Notes: generated by a model from the sequence alone, not told the origin. DNA of 64,000 nt from Alteribacillus persepolensis (GCF_900099605.1 NZ_FNDK01000007.1:62001-126000), one strand, 5' to 3'; counted from the first letter of the stretch, positions 9,825-17,465 are shown. Numbers and translations are program-made.

Positions 9825-11231
9825 ATGAAGGTAGCAATCATTGGCGGCGGTATTACGGGGTTAACTGCCGCCTATTATTTACAAAAAGAAGCATTGGCTC
9901 AGAACAGTGGCATAGATGTTGATCTTTTTGAAAGCAGCCGTGAATTAGGCGGGAAAATAAAAACGAATTACTATAAGGACTTTATTATTGAACAAGGACC
10001 TGACTCGTTTTTGGCACGGAAAGAAAGTGCAGCGAAATTAGCAAAAGAAGTAGGATTGGAACAAGAACTGTTTTCCAATACAACAGGCCAGGCCTATGTG
10101 TTAAAAGATGATATTCTGCACCCGATACCTGGAGGGGCAGTGATGGGGATCCCTACAAAACTGGGGCCATTTTTGACAACCGGGCTGTTTTCTCCAATTG
10201 GAAAATTAAGAGCTGCTCTTGATTTAGTGTTACCAAAATATCAGACAGTCCAAGACCAGTCTCTAGGAGAGTTCTTTAGACGCCGGCTGGGCAGCGAAGT
10301 GGTGGATAACCTTATTGAACCGCTTCTTTCCGGCATTTATGCTGGAAATATTGACAGGTTAAGTTTGCAGTCAACCTTTCCACAATTTAAGGAAGTCGAG
10401 CAGCAGCACCGCAGTCTAATTCTTGGCATGAAAGCCCAGCGGCGTCCAAAAACAGAACCCCAGAAAAAACAAGGTGCGTTTCTTACATTAAAAAATGGGC
10501 TGCAGTCGTTTGTTGATGCGATTGAAAATCATTTGGATGAGGATGCAGTGTATAAAGAACAGCCGCTTGAAAAAATCGTTCCAAACGATGAAGGGTATCA
10601 ATTACGTTTTCAAAATGGAGAAACCAGAGTGTATGATAATGTTGTTTTTACTACACCGCCGCATGTCACAGCATCTTTTTTCCAAGATGAAAAGCTCAAA
10701 GGTGGTTTTTCATCTATACCATCTACTTCGGTGGCAACGATTGCGATGGCATTTGATAAGAGCCAGATAACCAGTGATTTCCACGGTACAGGATTTGTTG
10801 TATCGAAAAAGAGCGATTACCATATTACCGCTTGTACATTCACCCATTTAAAATGGGGACATACCGCACCAGATGATAAAGCATTGCTTCGCTGTTACGT
10901 CGGAAAGCCGGGGGAAGAGGCGATTGTTGATAAAGAAGATGAAGAGTTGAAAGACATTGTTCTAAAAGACTTAAACCGGGTGATTGCTGTAAATGGAGAC
11001 CCGGAATATTACAAGGTGACACGATGGCACGATGCGATGCCGCAATATGAAGTCCATCACCAACAGCAAATAAATGAATTGTTTCAGACGCTGCAAGACA
11101 CTTATCCTGGCGTATTTGTTGCTGGTGCTGGGTATCATGGCGTTGGACTGCCGGATTGTATTAAGCAGGGAGAAGAGGTTATTCAACAAATATTATCCGC
11201 TGCAAATATAAAACCAGCCCTTCTTTCATAG
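9825..11231 (+). CDS. hemY: Coproporphyrinogen III oxidase (oxygen-dependent, HemY/CgoX)
   Basis: FAD enzyme that oxidises coproporphyrinogen III to coproporphyrin III, the step between HemE and HemH in the coproporphyrin-dependent route. It was long annotated as protoporphyrinogen oxidase. The 468 residues open with the dinucleotide-binding motif GGGITGLTAAYYLQKE, and the C-terminal VFVAGAGYHGVGLPDCI forms the second FAD contact. It ends the operon, and a terminator overlaps its last codons. Confidence 0.95.
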   Translation: MKVAIIGGGITGLTAAYYLQKEALAQNSGIDVDLFESSRELGGKIKTNYYKDFIIEQGPDSFLARKESAAKLAKEVGLEQELFSNTTGQAYVLKDDILHPIPGGAVMGIPTKLGPFLTTGLFSPIGKLRAALDLVLPKYQTVQDQSLGEFFRRRLGSEVVDNLIEPLLSGIYAGNIDRLSLQSTFPQFKEVEQQHRSLILGMKAQRRPKTEPQKKQGAFLTLKNGLQSFVDAIENHLDEDAVYKEQPLEKIVPNDEGYQLRFQNGETRVYDNVVFTTPPHVTASFFQDEKLKGGFSSIPSTSVATIAMAFDKSQITSDFHGTGFVVSKKSDYHITACTFTHLKWGHTAPDDKALLRCYVGKPGEEAIVDKEDEELKDIVLKDLNRVIAVNGDPEYYKVTRWHDAMPQYEVHHQQQINELFQTLQDTYPGVFVAGAGYHGVGLPDCIKQGEEVIQQILSAANIKPALLS

Positions 11232-11246
11232 AAGGACTGGTTTTTT
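11211..11246 (+). terminator. Terminator of the hem operon
   Basis: AACCAG-CCCTTCT pairs with AGAAGG-ACTGGTT around a 5-base loop with one bulge, followed by TTTTTT. The 5' arm lies inside the last hemY codons. Confidence 0.85.
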
Positions 11247-11304
11247 GGTATCGAGACGATATGTGTCATTCATTTTCTAGTTTATTGTCTTGTTTTGTCT
11301 AATA

Positions 11305-11654
11305 GAGGCTGGGACAAATCTAAAACAGATTACTCAACAGCCGAACAATAAGATATGAAAGCATATTTTAAGCAAACGTCGTCAACATACGGAGACTCCT
11401 GCGGGACGTCGGCTAAGACCAGCCACATCGTGTGGCCAACGCCGACACCAGCACGTCCTGTGCGTTGAAGGACGTGCTGAAGATCCACTTGGTAAAGGCC
11501 TGTTCTTTGCCACGTTAGTTGAGGCCGTGCCTGCGGAACGCGACGTATGTTGCCGGAGCATCGATAGACATTCTTGTGATAAACAAATAATCCGAACTGA
11601 TTTTTAATAAATCGTTCGGATTATTATATGGTTCCTATACTTGTGTCCCAGCCT
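11305..11654. repeat. Bacillaceae-type intergenic repeat, copy A, with inverted ends
   Basis: A 350-base spacer element bounded by an 11-bp perfect inverted repeat, AGGCTGGGACA (11306-11316) and TGTCCCAGCCT (11644-11654). Inside are CTCCTGCGGGAC, GCTGAAGATCC and GCCGTGCCTGCGGAACGC, motifs I recognise from noncoding repeats scattered in Bacillus-type genomes. The segment 11405-11448, reverse complemented, matches 58032-58075 at 40 of 44 positions. An internal 11-bp inverted repeat (AATAATCCGAA / TTCGGATTATT, 11586-11625) may end the leftward ABC operon. No open reading frame of note. Confidence 0.8.
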
Positions 11655-11693
11655 TGTCTACAGAAGTTCGAATTTTTGTACTTGCAAAACAGA

Positions 11694-12713
11694 TTATTCA
11701 GCTGTTACTTCTTCTAAAAGAGAAGTATCCACTAAACCGTCCAAATCAGGCTGATCTTCGATAAATCCGAGATCATACGATGCATCTGCCCATGATTGCA
11801 GGGCATCTGCAGAAACATCTGTCGTGATATTCATCCGCTCCCATGCGTTTTCTAAAACAGCATCTGAAAATTCAGTTTGAGAAAGCTCATATACAAGATC
11901 ATTGACAGAATTTAATGTTTCAGCTTCATTCTCCGATGTGAAGTCCACAGATTTTTGGTGAGCTTCTAATACACTTTTCACTTGTTCAGGGTTATTTTCC
12001 ATAAATTCTTCTGATGTGACAAGCACCACACTTGGCAATGTTTCACCAAGGAATACTTCATTCCACTCTGTTACAACATTGGCATTAAATTCTTCAACAA
12101 GGTACGTTCCCCAAGGCTCTGGCGCTGCGGCAGCATCTACTTCACCTTGTTCAAAGCGGACCATCATCGAAGCAGGATCGACACGAGACTGATGCTCAAC
12201 TGTGCCGCCCACACGGTTTGATTCTAGACCAAGCTCTTGCAGCATAATTTCCAGCTGAACATTATGGGTGCAGCCGTTACCTGGAGTACAAAAAGACTTG
12301 CCGTCAAAGTCGTCGAGCGATGTAATGCCAGAATCTTCGCTAGACACAATCAATGTGGCACCATTAGCAGCACCGCTCAAAATTTTAATGTCGCCGCCGC
12401 TTAAATAATAGTTAATTGCCGGACCAGGCCCGACATAACCAATATCTAAATCACCTGAATCAAGCGATTCAACAAAGTCATTACCGTTTGGGAAATTTCT
12501 AAATTCAATATCTGTGTTTTCTAGTTCTTCTTCAAAGAAACCTTGCTGCTTTCCAACGATACCAGCAGCATGGTCAAGGTTTGGAAAATAACCAATGGTT
12601 ATTTCATCATTGGCGTTATCACCGCTGGCTGATTCTGATTCATCTCCAGCCCCGCAAGCTGCTAAACCAATAACAGCCATAGAAGCAAATAACGTCTTTA
12701 TCCATTTTTTCAT
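11694..12713 (-). CDS. NitT/TauT-type ABC transporter substrate-binding lipoprotein
   Basis: Extracytoplasmic ligand-binding component, 339 residues. The signal peptide ends in the lipobox LAAC (Cys20), so it is lipid-anchored outside the membrane. The body resembles SsuA/TauA/NrtA-type proteins: ITIGYFPNLDHAAGIV, DIGYVGPGPAINYY, and the hinge region with EPWGTYLVEEF. The strand that in relatives reads roughly GKxxxTPxxGNTQD is here SFCTPGNGCTHN, with two Cys. Last gene of a leftward operon with permease and ATPase. Ligand not predictable: sulfonate, nitrate/nitrite, or another small anion or thiamine precursor. Confidence 0.88.
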   Translation of the reverse strand: MKKWIKTLFASMAVIGLAACGAGDESESASGDNANDEITIGYFPNLDHAAGIVGKQQGFFEEELENTDIEFRNFPNGNDFVESLDSGDLDIGYVGPGPAINYYLSGGDIKILSGAANGATLIVSSEDSGITSLDDFDGKSFCTPGNGCTHNVQLEIMLQELGLESNRVGGTVEHQSRVDPASMMVRFEQGEVDAAAAPEPWGTYLVEEFNANVVTEWNEVFLGETLPSVVLVTSEEFMENNPEQVKSVLEAHQKSVDFTSENEAETLNSVNDLVYELSQTEFSDAVLENAWERMNITTDVSADALQSWADASYDLGFIEDQPDLDGLVDTSLLEEVTAE

Positions 12714-12739
12714 TGTAACCTCTCCCTTTATGTGTTAAT

Positions 12740-13504
12740 TTACGATAATCCCCAGCGTGCAAACACTTTTTTCTCAATACGGTCAAATATAACAAATTCC
12801 ATGATAAGCCCAATCGTAGCAATAATAATCATGATTGCAATGACTAAATCCATATTATAGAAGTCTCTGGCATCCATTAATGTTCGGCCTAAGCCCCCGG
12901 AGCCAATCAATTCAGCTGCCATCAGTGCTCGCCAGCCAAATGCCCAAGCAAGCCTCGTTCCAGACAGGAAAGATGGTACAGCAGCTGGAATCATTACATG
13001 CCAAATCAACTCTGATCCTTTGTACCCCATCGTTCTTGCTGCGCGGATAAGAATAGGCTGCACAGATTTAATACCCAGCCGCATGTTCGACGTCATCACC
13101 CACGTACCACCAAGTGTCACGATTAAAATAATCGGCAGTGTTCCGCTTCCGAATAACATCAGCATAATTGGCAGCCAAACGATACTAGGAATCGACTGCA
13201 GTGCAATAACGAGTGACCCGAGTGTTTCATCAGCTATTTTTGAACGGGCCAGCAAAAGTCCAAGAAGTGAACCAATGATAACAGCTATAATAAATCCGAC
13301 GAGCAGTCGTTGAATACTTGTGAACAGGGCCTCTGTTAATATACCGGTTTCAAAAAATCCAATGTATAGTTCAGTTACAGAATTAATTGGCGAGGGAAAA
13401 GCAGTCACCGAAAAAAATTCATAACTTAAATTTAATCTATATATTGCTTCCCATATCGCGATCAGAATGATAAAGAAGAGCACCCTTCTTACTGTTGTAA
13501 TCAT
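12740..13504 (-). CDS. NitT/TauT-type ABC transporter permease
   Basis: Membrane subunit of the importer, 254 residues with about six hydrophobic helices. The binding-protein-dependent permease loop appears as EAA-like ARTMGYKGSELIWHVMIPAAVPSF, and ends RLAWAFGWRALMAAELIG, typical of SsuC/TauC. Start ATG 13504 has GGAG about 8 bases upstream. Its first 68 bases overlap the end of the ATPase gene in another frame, which points to coupled translation. The neighbours are the ATPase upstream and the lipoprotein downstream. Confidence 0.9.
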   Translation of the reverse strand: MITTVRRVLFFIILIAIWEAIYRLNLSYEFFSVTAFPSPINSVTELYIGFFETGILTEALFTSIQRLLVGFIIAVIIGSLLGLLLARSKIADETLGSLVIALQSIPSIVWLPIMLMLFGSGTLPIILIVTLGGTWVMTSNMRLGIKSVQPILIRAARTMGYKGSELIWHVMIPAAVPSFLSGTRLAWAFGWRALMAAELIGSGGLGRTLMDARDFYNMDLVIAIMIIIATIGLIMEFVIFDRIEKKVFARWGLS

Positions 13505-14282
13505 CGCCCATCTCCTCTCTCATCACCTTTTCGATTTCTTTTGCTAATTTTTGCTGGATCTTTTCTTCAAGTTCCCCAAATTCATCAGATGATGGTTTTC
13601 TTGGTCTTTCTAGTGGTACATCAAATATTTCGACAATTCTTCCCGGGCGTGTTCCCATAAGAACGATGCGGTCGGATAGAAGAATGGATTCGCGAATATT
13701 GTGCGTGACGAAAACGACTGTTTTCTGCGTTTCCTGCCAAATATACTGTACCTCTTTATGAAGCATAGAACGCGTTTGTTCATCCAAAGCGCCAAATGGT
13801 TCATCCATCAGTAAAATATCTGGATCAAATGCAAGTGTGCGTGCAATCGAGACACGCTGTTTCATTCCGCCGGATAATTCATGAGGATAAGAGTTAATGA
13901 ATTTGCTTAAGTGAACCAATTTTAAAAAATATTTGGCTCTTTCTTTGGCTTCTTCTTTTTTCATTTGCTTTTTAAGTCCAAACATAACGTTATCTAACAC
14001 GGTTAACCACGGCATCAGTGCTGACTCTTGAAAAACTACCCCGCGGTCAGGGCCGGGAGCAGTGACTTTTTTGCCGTTTGCTGTTATGGTGCCGCTCGTT
14101 GGCTGATCTAGTCCGGCAATAATATTTAAGAGCGTAGACTTGCCGCAGCCGGATGGACCCAGCAAGGAAACGAATTCACCGGACTTTATATCCGTGGAGA
14201 TGTCATTAAAAACGGTAAATGATGTTTTGTTTTCTTGATCGAAAAATGTTTTCTCTACTTGATCTATGACGACATCGGCCAT
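13437..14282 (-). CDS. NitT/TauT-type ABC transporter ATP-binding protein
   Basis: ATPase of the importer, 281 residues. Walker A is GPSGCGKSTLL near residue 42, the Q-loop is FQESALMPW, the signature is LSGGMKQR, and Walker B is ILLMDEPFGALDEQTR, followed by the switch His in VTHNI. It belongs to the SsuB/TauB group. About 45 residues of charged C-terminal tail follow the ATPase fold, encoded where the permease gene overlaps. First gene of the leftward operon, downstream of a near-consensus sigma-A promoter and a palindromic candidate operator. Confidence 0.92.
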   Translation of the reverse strand: MADVVIDQVEKTFFDQENKTSFTVFNDISTDIKSGEFVSLLGPSGCGKSTLLNIIAGLDQPTSGTITANGKKVTAPGPDRGVVFQESALMPWLTVLDNVMFGLKKQMKKEEAKERAKYFLKLVHLSKFINSYPHELSGGMKQRVSIARTLAFDPDILLMDEPFGALDEQTRSMLHKEVQYIWQETQKTVVFVTHNIRESILLSDRIVLMGTRPGRIVEIFDVPLERPRKPSSDEFGELEEKIQQKLAKEIEKVMREEMGDDYNSKKGALLYHSDRDMGSNI

Positions 14283-14306
14283 TTTTTCACCGCCTGTTTT
14301 TATAAT

Positions 14307-14334
14307 TCATATAAACTTAGTAGGTTTTATATGA
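14307..14334. promoter_or_regulatory. Palindromic candidate operator of the ABC operon
   Basis: TCATATAAA (14307-14315) and TTTATATGA (14326-14334) form a 9-bp perfect inverted repeat with a 10-base spacer. It covers the expected transcription start just downstream of the -10 box, a position suited to a repressor. No cognate regulator is encoded nearby. Confidence 0.5.
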
Positions 14335-14338
14335 TGTT

Positions 14339-14367
14339 AGTATATGTGGCTTCGTGTTTCATGTCAA
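14339..14367 (-). promoter_or_regulatory. Sigma-A promoter of the NitT/TauT ABC operon
   Basis: On the minus strand a perfect -35 TTGACA (14362-14367) and -10 TATACT (14339-14344) are separated by 17 bases, about 57 bases before the ATPase start codon. Confidence 0.8.
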
Positions 14368-14475
14368 CCATCTTTTTTAGAAAAGGTTATGCTGCTTCGT
14401 TTTGTTATGTTTTTAACATAATCTCATACCGTGAAATGTTATTATTTCGAATATGTACAGCGGTTTGAACGGGTG

Positions 14476-14500
14476 AAAAACTCGGACAGCCGCCGAGTTT
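14476..14500. terminator. Hairpin with T tract on the minus strand
   Basis: AAACTCGG and CCGAGTTT pair around a 7-base loop; reading leftward the stem is followed by TTTTTC. It lies downstream of the stronger terminator at 14583-14613, so it may be a second stop for the same transcript, or end a short RNA from 14500-14580. Confidence 0.5.
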
Positions 14501-14582
14501 AGATGGTAAAAGCCTCCGTTTCATCAGGTTTGAAAGATGTCGATTGGATACCGGCGTGATAATTTATACTGTCTTATGGGGA

Positions 14583-14613
14583 TAAAAACGACTCTCCTTC
14601 GCTGGAAGGAGAG
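14583..14613 (-). terminator. Terminator of the Gln-rich protein gene
   Basis: CTCTCCTTC and GAAGGAGAG form a 9-bp perfect stem with a 4-base loop. On the minus strand it is followed by TCGTTTTTA, about 25 bases after the stop codon. Confidence 0.8.
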
Positions 14614-14636
14614 CCTGGGTTAGAGTGTGTTTTGTT

Positions 14637-14885
14637 TTATTGCTGCTGTTGAGCTTGCTGAAGTTCTTGTTGAACTTGCTGGAGTTCTTGTTGAGCTTGT
14701 TGAAGTTGTTGCGGGTTTTGTGCATTACCTGCTTGTTGAGCTTGCTGAAGCTGCTGCTGAGCCTGTTGAAGCTGTTGTTGGCTTTGTTGTAACATTTGCG
14801 GATTGTTAGCTGCATTTTGCATGTTTTGCTGAGCTTGTTGAATGGCTTGCTGAGCTTGTTGAACTTGTTGATTTTGCTGTGGCAT
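14637..14885 (-). CDS. Gln-rich low-complexity small protein, function unknown
   Basis: 82 residues, roughly half of them Gln, the rest mostly Ala, Asn, Leu, Val, Pro and Glu. There is no Lys, Arg, His, Asp, Cys or aromatic residue. Recurrent QQAQQxLQQ units with Leu/Val/Ile spaced 3-4 or 7 apart suggest an amphipathic helix or coiled coil, broken by AANNP and GNAQNP. A GGAGG site sits before the ATG and a clear terminator follows the stop, which supports a real gene. The composition loosely recalls gamma-type small acid-soluble spore proteins, but the characteristic repeat of that family is absent. Function not assigned. Confidence 0.7.
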   Translation of the reverse strand: MPQQNQQVQQAQQAIQQAQQNMQNAANNPQMLQQSQQQLQQAQQQLQQAQQAGNAQNPQQLQQAQQELQQVQQELQQAQQQQ

Positions 14886-14972
14886 AAGACAAAACCTCCA
14901 TTAAAAATGTGTAGGTGAAACAATAGTTATCTTTTCCGCTCAACCAAAAAATATGCGGTGTGTATTTGCTGG

Positions 14973-15011
14973 TATTGTACCTATGACCGAATTTATGGTT
15001 ATGGTACAATA
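14973..15011. repeat. 39-bp inverted repeat upstream of the Gln-rich gene
   Basis: TATTGTACC (14973-14981) and GGTACAATA (15003-15011) match perfectly. Pairing continues imperfectly inward (TATGACC with GGTTAT), leaving about an 8-base loop. No T tract follows, so it is more like an operator or a cruciform site than a terminator. It lies 88 bases upstream of the Gln-rich start and 31 bases before the spo0B remnant. Confidence 0.6.
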
Positions 15012-15041
15012 TGGTTTATCCTCAACTCTGTCTTTTGAGAA

Positions 15042-15566
15042 GTGCTGATATTGGAAGCAGAGAAACGATTACAATTACTTCATGACAATGTCAGGGATGA
15101 TACGATGAACTATTTACAAATACTAAAGGGGTAATTAGCTGTAGAAAATTACACATATGCAGCAGCAACAAGTGGACAATATTATTAGAAAAAAACAGCG
15201 TGAAAGCCAACGAACGGGCACACTTAAACGTTCCGCAAGCTGCTGTTTACTTGTTGACCTTTCTATCCGCTTACACTTGACGTGCAAGCCCGAAAGCGTG
15301 TTGTTGACCGCTCAGTTTACGATAAAAAATGGTACGATTTTATCAGCAGGCTGTTGTGGTGCTTCACGATGATGTGGTTAAAGATGTGGATAACCACATG
15401 TTGCTATGATACATGCCTTGTCCGAAATTTTGTTGAAATGCGGTTTTACTGGCAAGGTTAATAATATACAAAACATAGGGAATTGGTTACAGAGCTGAAA
15501 AGACATAGGCTTACAGTATTACGTTTGGAACGAAGAAGAACTGCTTTTTACATCGATGTTGAATAA
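15042..15566 (+). pseudogene. spo0B: Decayed spo0B (sporulation phosphotransferase)
   Basis: spo0B normally lies directly upstream of obg and passes phosphate from Spo0F to Spo0A. Frame starting at 15042 gives RDDTMNYLQILKG (15093-15131), matching the Spo0B helix RHDWMNxLQLIKG, but the phospho-accepting His codon is GAT (Asp) at 15096-15098. A TAA follows at 15132. The middle part continues in the next frame (about 15157-15270, IIRKKQRESQ), with stops before it. The first frame resumes with LTLDVQ, DRSVYDKKWYDF (15306-15341) and VEMRFYWQG, and finishes VLRLERRRTAFYIDVE then TAA at 15564, just before obg. Several stops and two compensating frame changes rule out a working product. Confidence 0.85.
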
Positions 15567-15581
15567 ATGAGGTGACAAAGA

Positions 15582-16865
15582 TTGTTTGTAGACAAAGTAA
15601 AAGTGTTCATAAAAGCTGGTGACGGTGGGGACGGTATGGTGGCGTTTCGGAGAGAAAAATTTGTTCCACAAGGCGGCCCGGCTGGCGGCGACGGTGGAAA
15701 AGGCGCAGATGTCGTGTTAGAAGTAGATGAAGGTCTTCGTACATTGATGGATTTTCGCTACCAAAAACACTTCAAAGCCAAGCGCGGTGAAAACGGACGC
15801 CCGAAAAATCAACACGGAAAAAATGCCGAAGACTTAGTCGTTAACGTCCCGCCAGGTACAACTATTATGGATGATGACACGGGAGAAGTCATTGCTGATT
15901 TAACAAAACATAAGGAAAGAGCCGTTGTAGCAAAAGGAGGAAGGGGAGGACGTGGAAATACAAGATTTGCATCGCCTTCAAATCCTGCTCCTGAGTTAAG
16001 TGAAAAAGGTGAACCTGCTGAAGAAAAGTATATTACATTGGAATTAAAACTGTTAGCAGATGTTGGCTTGGTTGGGTTTCCAAGCGTTGGAAAGTCCACA
16101 TTATTGTCGGTGGTTTCAAGTGCGAAACCGAAGATAGCAGATTATCATTTTACGACCATTAATCCGAATTTAGGGGTCGTATCTGCAGCAGATGGCCGCA
16201 GCTTTGTGATGGCAGATTTGCCTGGTTTAATTGAAGGGGCACATGAAGGTATTGGACTAGGCCATCAATTTTTGCAGCATATTGAAAGAACAAAAGTCAT
16301 TGTTCATGTAGTGGACATGTCTGGTTTGGAGGGCCGTGATCCTTATGAGGATTTTAAAAAGATTAATGAAGAATTAAAGCAGTATAATATGCGATTGTTG
16401 GAACGTCCGCAAATTATCATGGCCAATAAAATGGATATGCCTGGAGCAGAAGATAACCTCAAGGTATTTAAAGAAAAAGTGCCTGGTGAATATGAGATTT
16501 TTCCGGTATCGGCTCTGACGAAACAAGGTCTGAAAGAATTAATACTGGAAACGGCAGACCTTGTTGATAATACTTCTGAATTTCCTTTGTTAGAGGAACA
16601 AGAGCAGCAAGAGCGGGTGGTTTACCGCTATGAAAGACAGCAAGAACCGTTTACTATTTCGCGTGATGATGACGGTGCATTTGTATTGTCTGGTCCAGAA
16701 ATTGAAAAAGCTTTTAAGATGACTGATATGAGCCGCGATGACTCGGTTAAACGTTTTTCTAGAAAGATGCGCCACATGGGGATTGATGATGCTTTACGCG
16801 AAAAAGGGGCGAAAGACGGGGATACAGTGCGGCTGCTTGATTTTGAATTCGAATTTATTGAATAA
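15582..16865 (+). CDS. obg: GTPase Obg/CgtA
   Basis: Essential GTPase tied to the 50S ribosomal subunit, the stringent response and, in B. subtilis, sporulation control. The 427 residues have three parts: Gly-rich Obg fold ([20 protein letters not shown]), G domain with [11 protein letters not shown] (P-loop, near residue 165), [14 protein letters not shown] (G3) and NKMD (G4), and a C-terminal OCT domain ending DFEFEFIE. Translation starts at TTG 15582 with GAGGTGA upstream. The usual rplU-ysxB-rpmA genes are absent upstream; only the spo0B remnant is left. Confidence 0.97.
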   Translation: MFVDKVKVFIKAGDGGDGMVAFRREKFVPQGGPAGGDGGKGADVVLEVDEGLRTLMDFRYQKHFKAKRGENGRPKNQHGKNAEDLVVNVPPGTTIMDDDTGEVIADLTKHKERAVVAKGGRGGRGNTRFASPSNPAPELSEKGEPAEEKYITLELKLLADVGLVGFPSVGKSTLLSVVSSAKPKIADYHFTTINPNLGVVSAADGRSFVMADLPGLIEGAHEGIGLGHQFLQHIERTKVIVHVVDMSGLEGRDPYEDFKKINEELKQYNMRLLERPQIIMANKMDMPGAEDNLKVFKEKVPGEYEIFPVSALTKQGLKELILETADLVDNTSEFPLLEEQEQQERVVYRYERQQEPFTISRDDDGAFVLSGPEIEKAFKMTDMSRDDSVKRFSRKMRHMGIDDALREKGAKDGDTVRLLDFEFEFIE

Positions 16866-16913
16866 TTGCTGCATGTTTGTTTTATTTTCTGTCGTTAAGG
16901 CTGTTCATGCAGC

Positions 16914-16942
16914 TTTATAACCAACAGCGAGTCATGTATAAT
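16914..16942 (+). promoter_or_regulatory. Likely promoter of pheB-pheA
   Basis: A perfect -10 TATAAT (16937-16942) lies 17 bases after a weak -35 TTTATA (16914-16919), 47 bases before the pheB start. Confidence 0.45.
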
Positions 16943-16989
16943 TTGATTATGCGTAAAATGAAAGAGCAGTTGCCGGCGGTGGTGAACAT

Positions 16990-17442
16990 ATGGCAGAGCA
17001 AAATGAACAATTTTATTTAGTACGGCAGGATATGCTGACTGAAGCGATGCAAAAAACACTTGAAGCGAAATCATTGCTCGAAAGCAAAAAAGTACAAAAA
17101 GTAGGAGAAGCCGTACAAACCGTAGGATTAAGCAGAAGTGCTTTTTATAAATACAAAGATGCTGTATTCCCTTTTCACCAAATGATTCAAGAGCAGATTA
17201 TTACTTTGTCCATACAGCTTGCAGATAAGTCTGGCTCGTTATCTGCATTATTAAAAGAAGTGGCAAAAACAAATGCAAACGTACTTACAATCAATCAAAC
17301 GATTCCGCTGCAGGGACGTGCCAATGTCACGTTAACAGTAGATACATCTGCTGTGAAAATAGAGGTAATGGATTTAGTCAAGCGCATTCAAGAAATGGAT
17401 GCGGTGGAAAATGCAGAAGTTGTAGGTTCTGGTTCATTGTAA
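16990..17442 (+). CDS. pheB: ACT domain-containing protein PheB
   Basis: 150-residue protein of the UPF0735/PheB family, encoded between obg and pheA as in B. subtilis. The N-terminal half has helix-turn-helix-like character (VGEAVQTVGLSRSAFYKYKD), and residues 70-148 form an ACT domain (KSGSLSALLKEVAKTNANVL) of the type that binds amino acids. A regulatory role in phenylalanine metabolism is inferred from its position; no enzymatic activity is established. PheA follows after 23 bases. Confidence 0.9.
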   Translation: MAEQNEQFYLVRQDMLTEAMQKTLEAKSLLESKKVQKVGEAVQTVGLSRSAFYKYKDAVFPFHQMIQEQIITLSIQLADKSGSLSALLKEVAKTNANVLTINQTIPLQGRANVTLTVDTSAVKIEVMDLVKRIQEMDAVENAEVVGSGSL

Positions 17443-17465
17443 AAAAACTTGAAGGAGTGGAGACG

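Noticed and set aside
14500-14582. CCTGATGAAAC considered as a hammerhead ribozyme core
   Set aside because: The required second core strand and flanking helices are missing.
14627-15009. Other frames over the Gln-rich gene (Val/Glu-rich on the plus strand, Asn/Ser/Lys-rich on the minus strand)
   Set aside because: These are shadows caused by the repetitive CAG/CAA codons; only the Gln frame has a ribosome site and correct end before the terminator.
15157-15372. 71-residue open frame upstream of obg
   Set aside because: It corresponds to the middle of the decayed spo0B read in a shifted frame; no ribosome site precedes its ATG.
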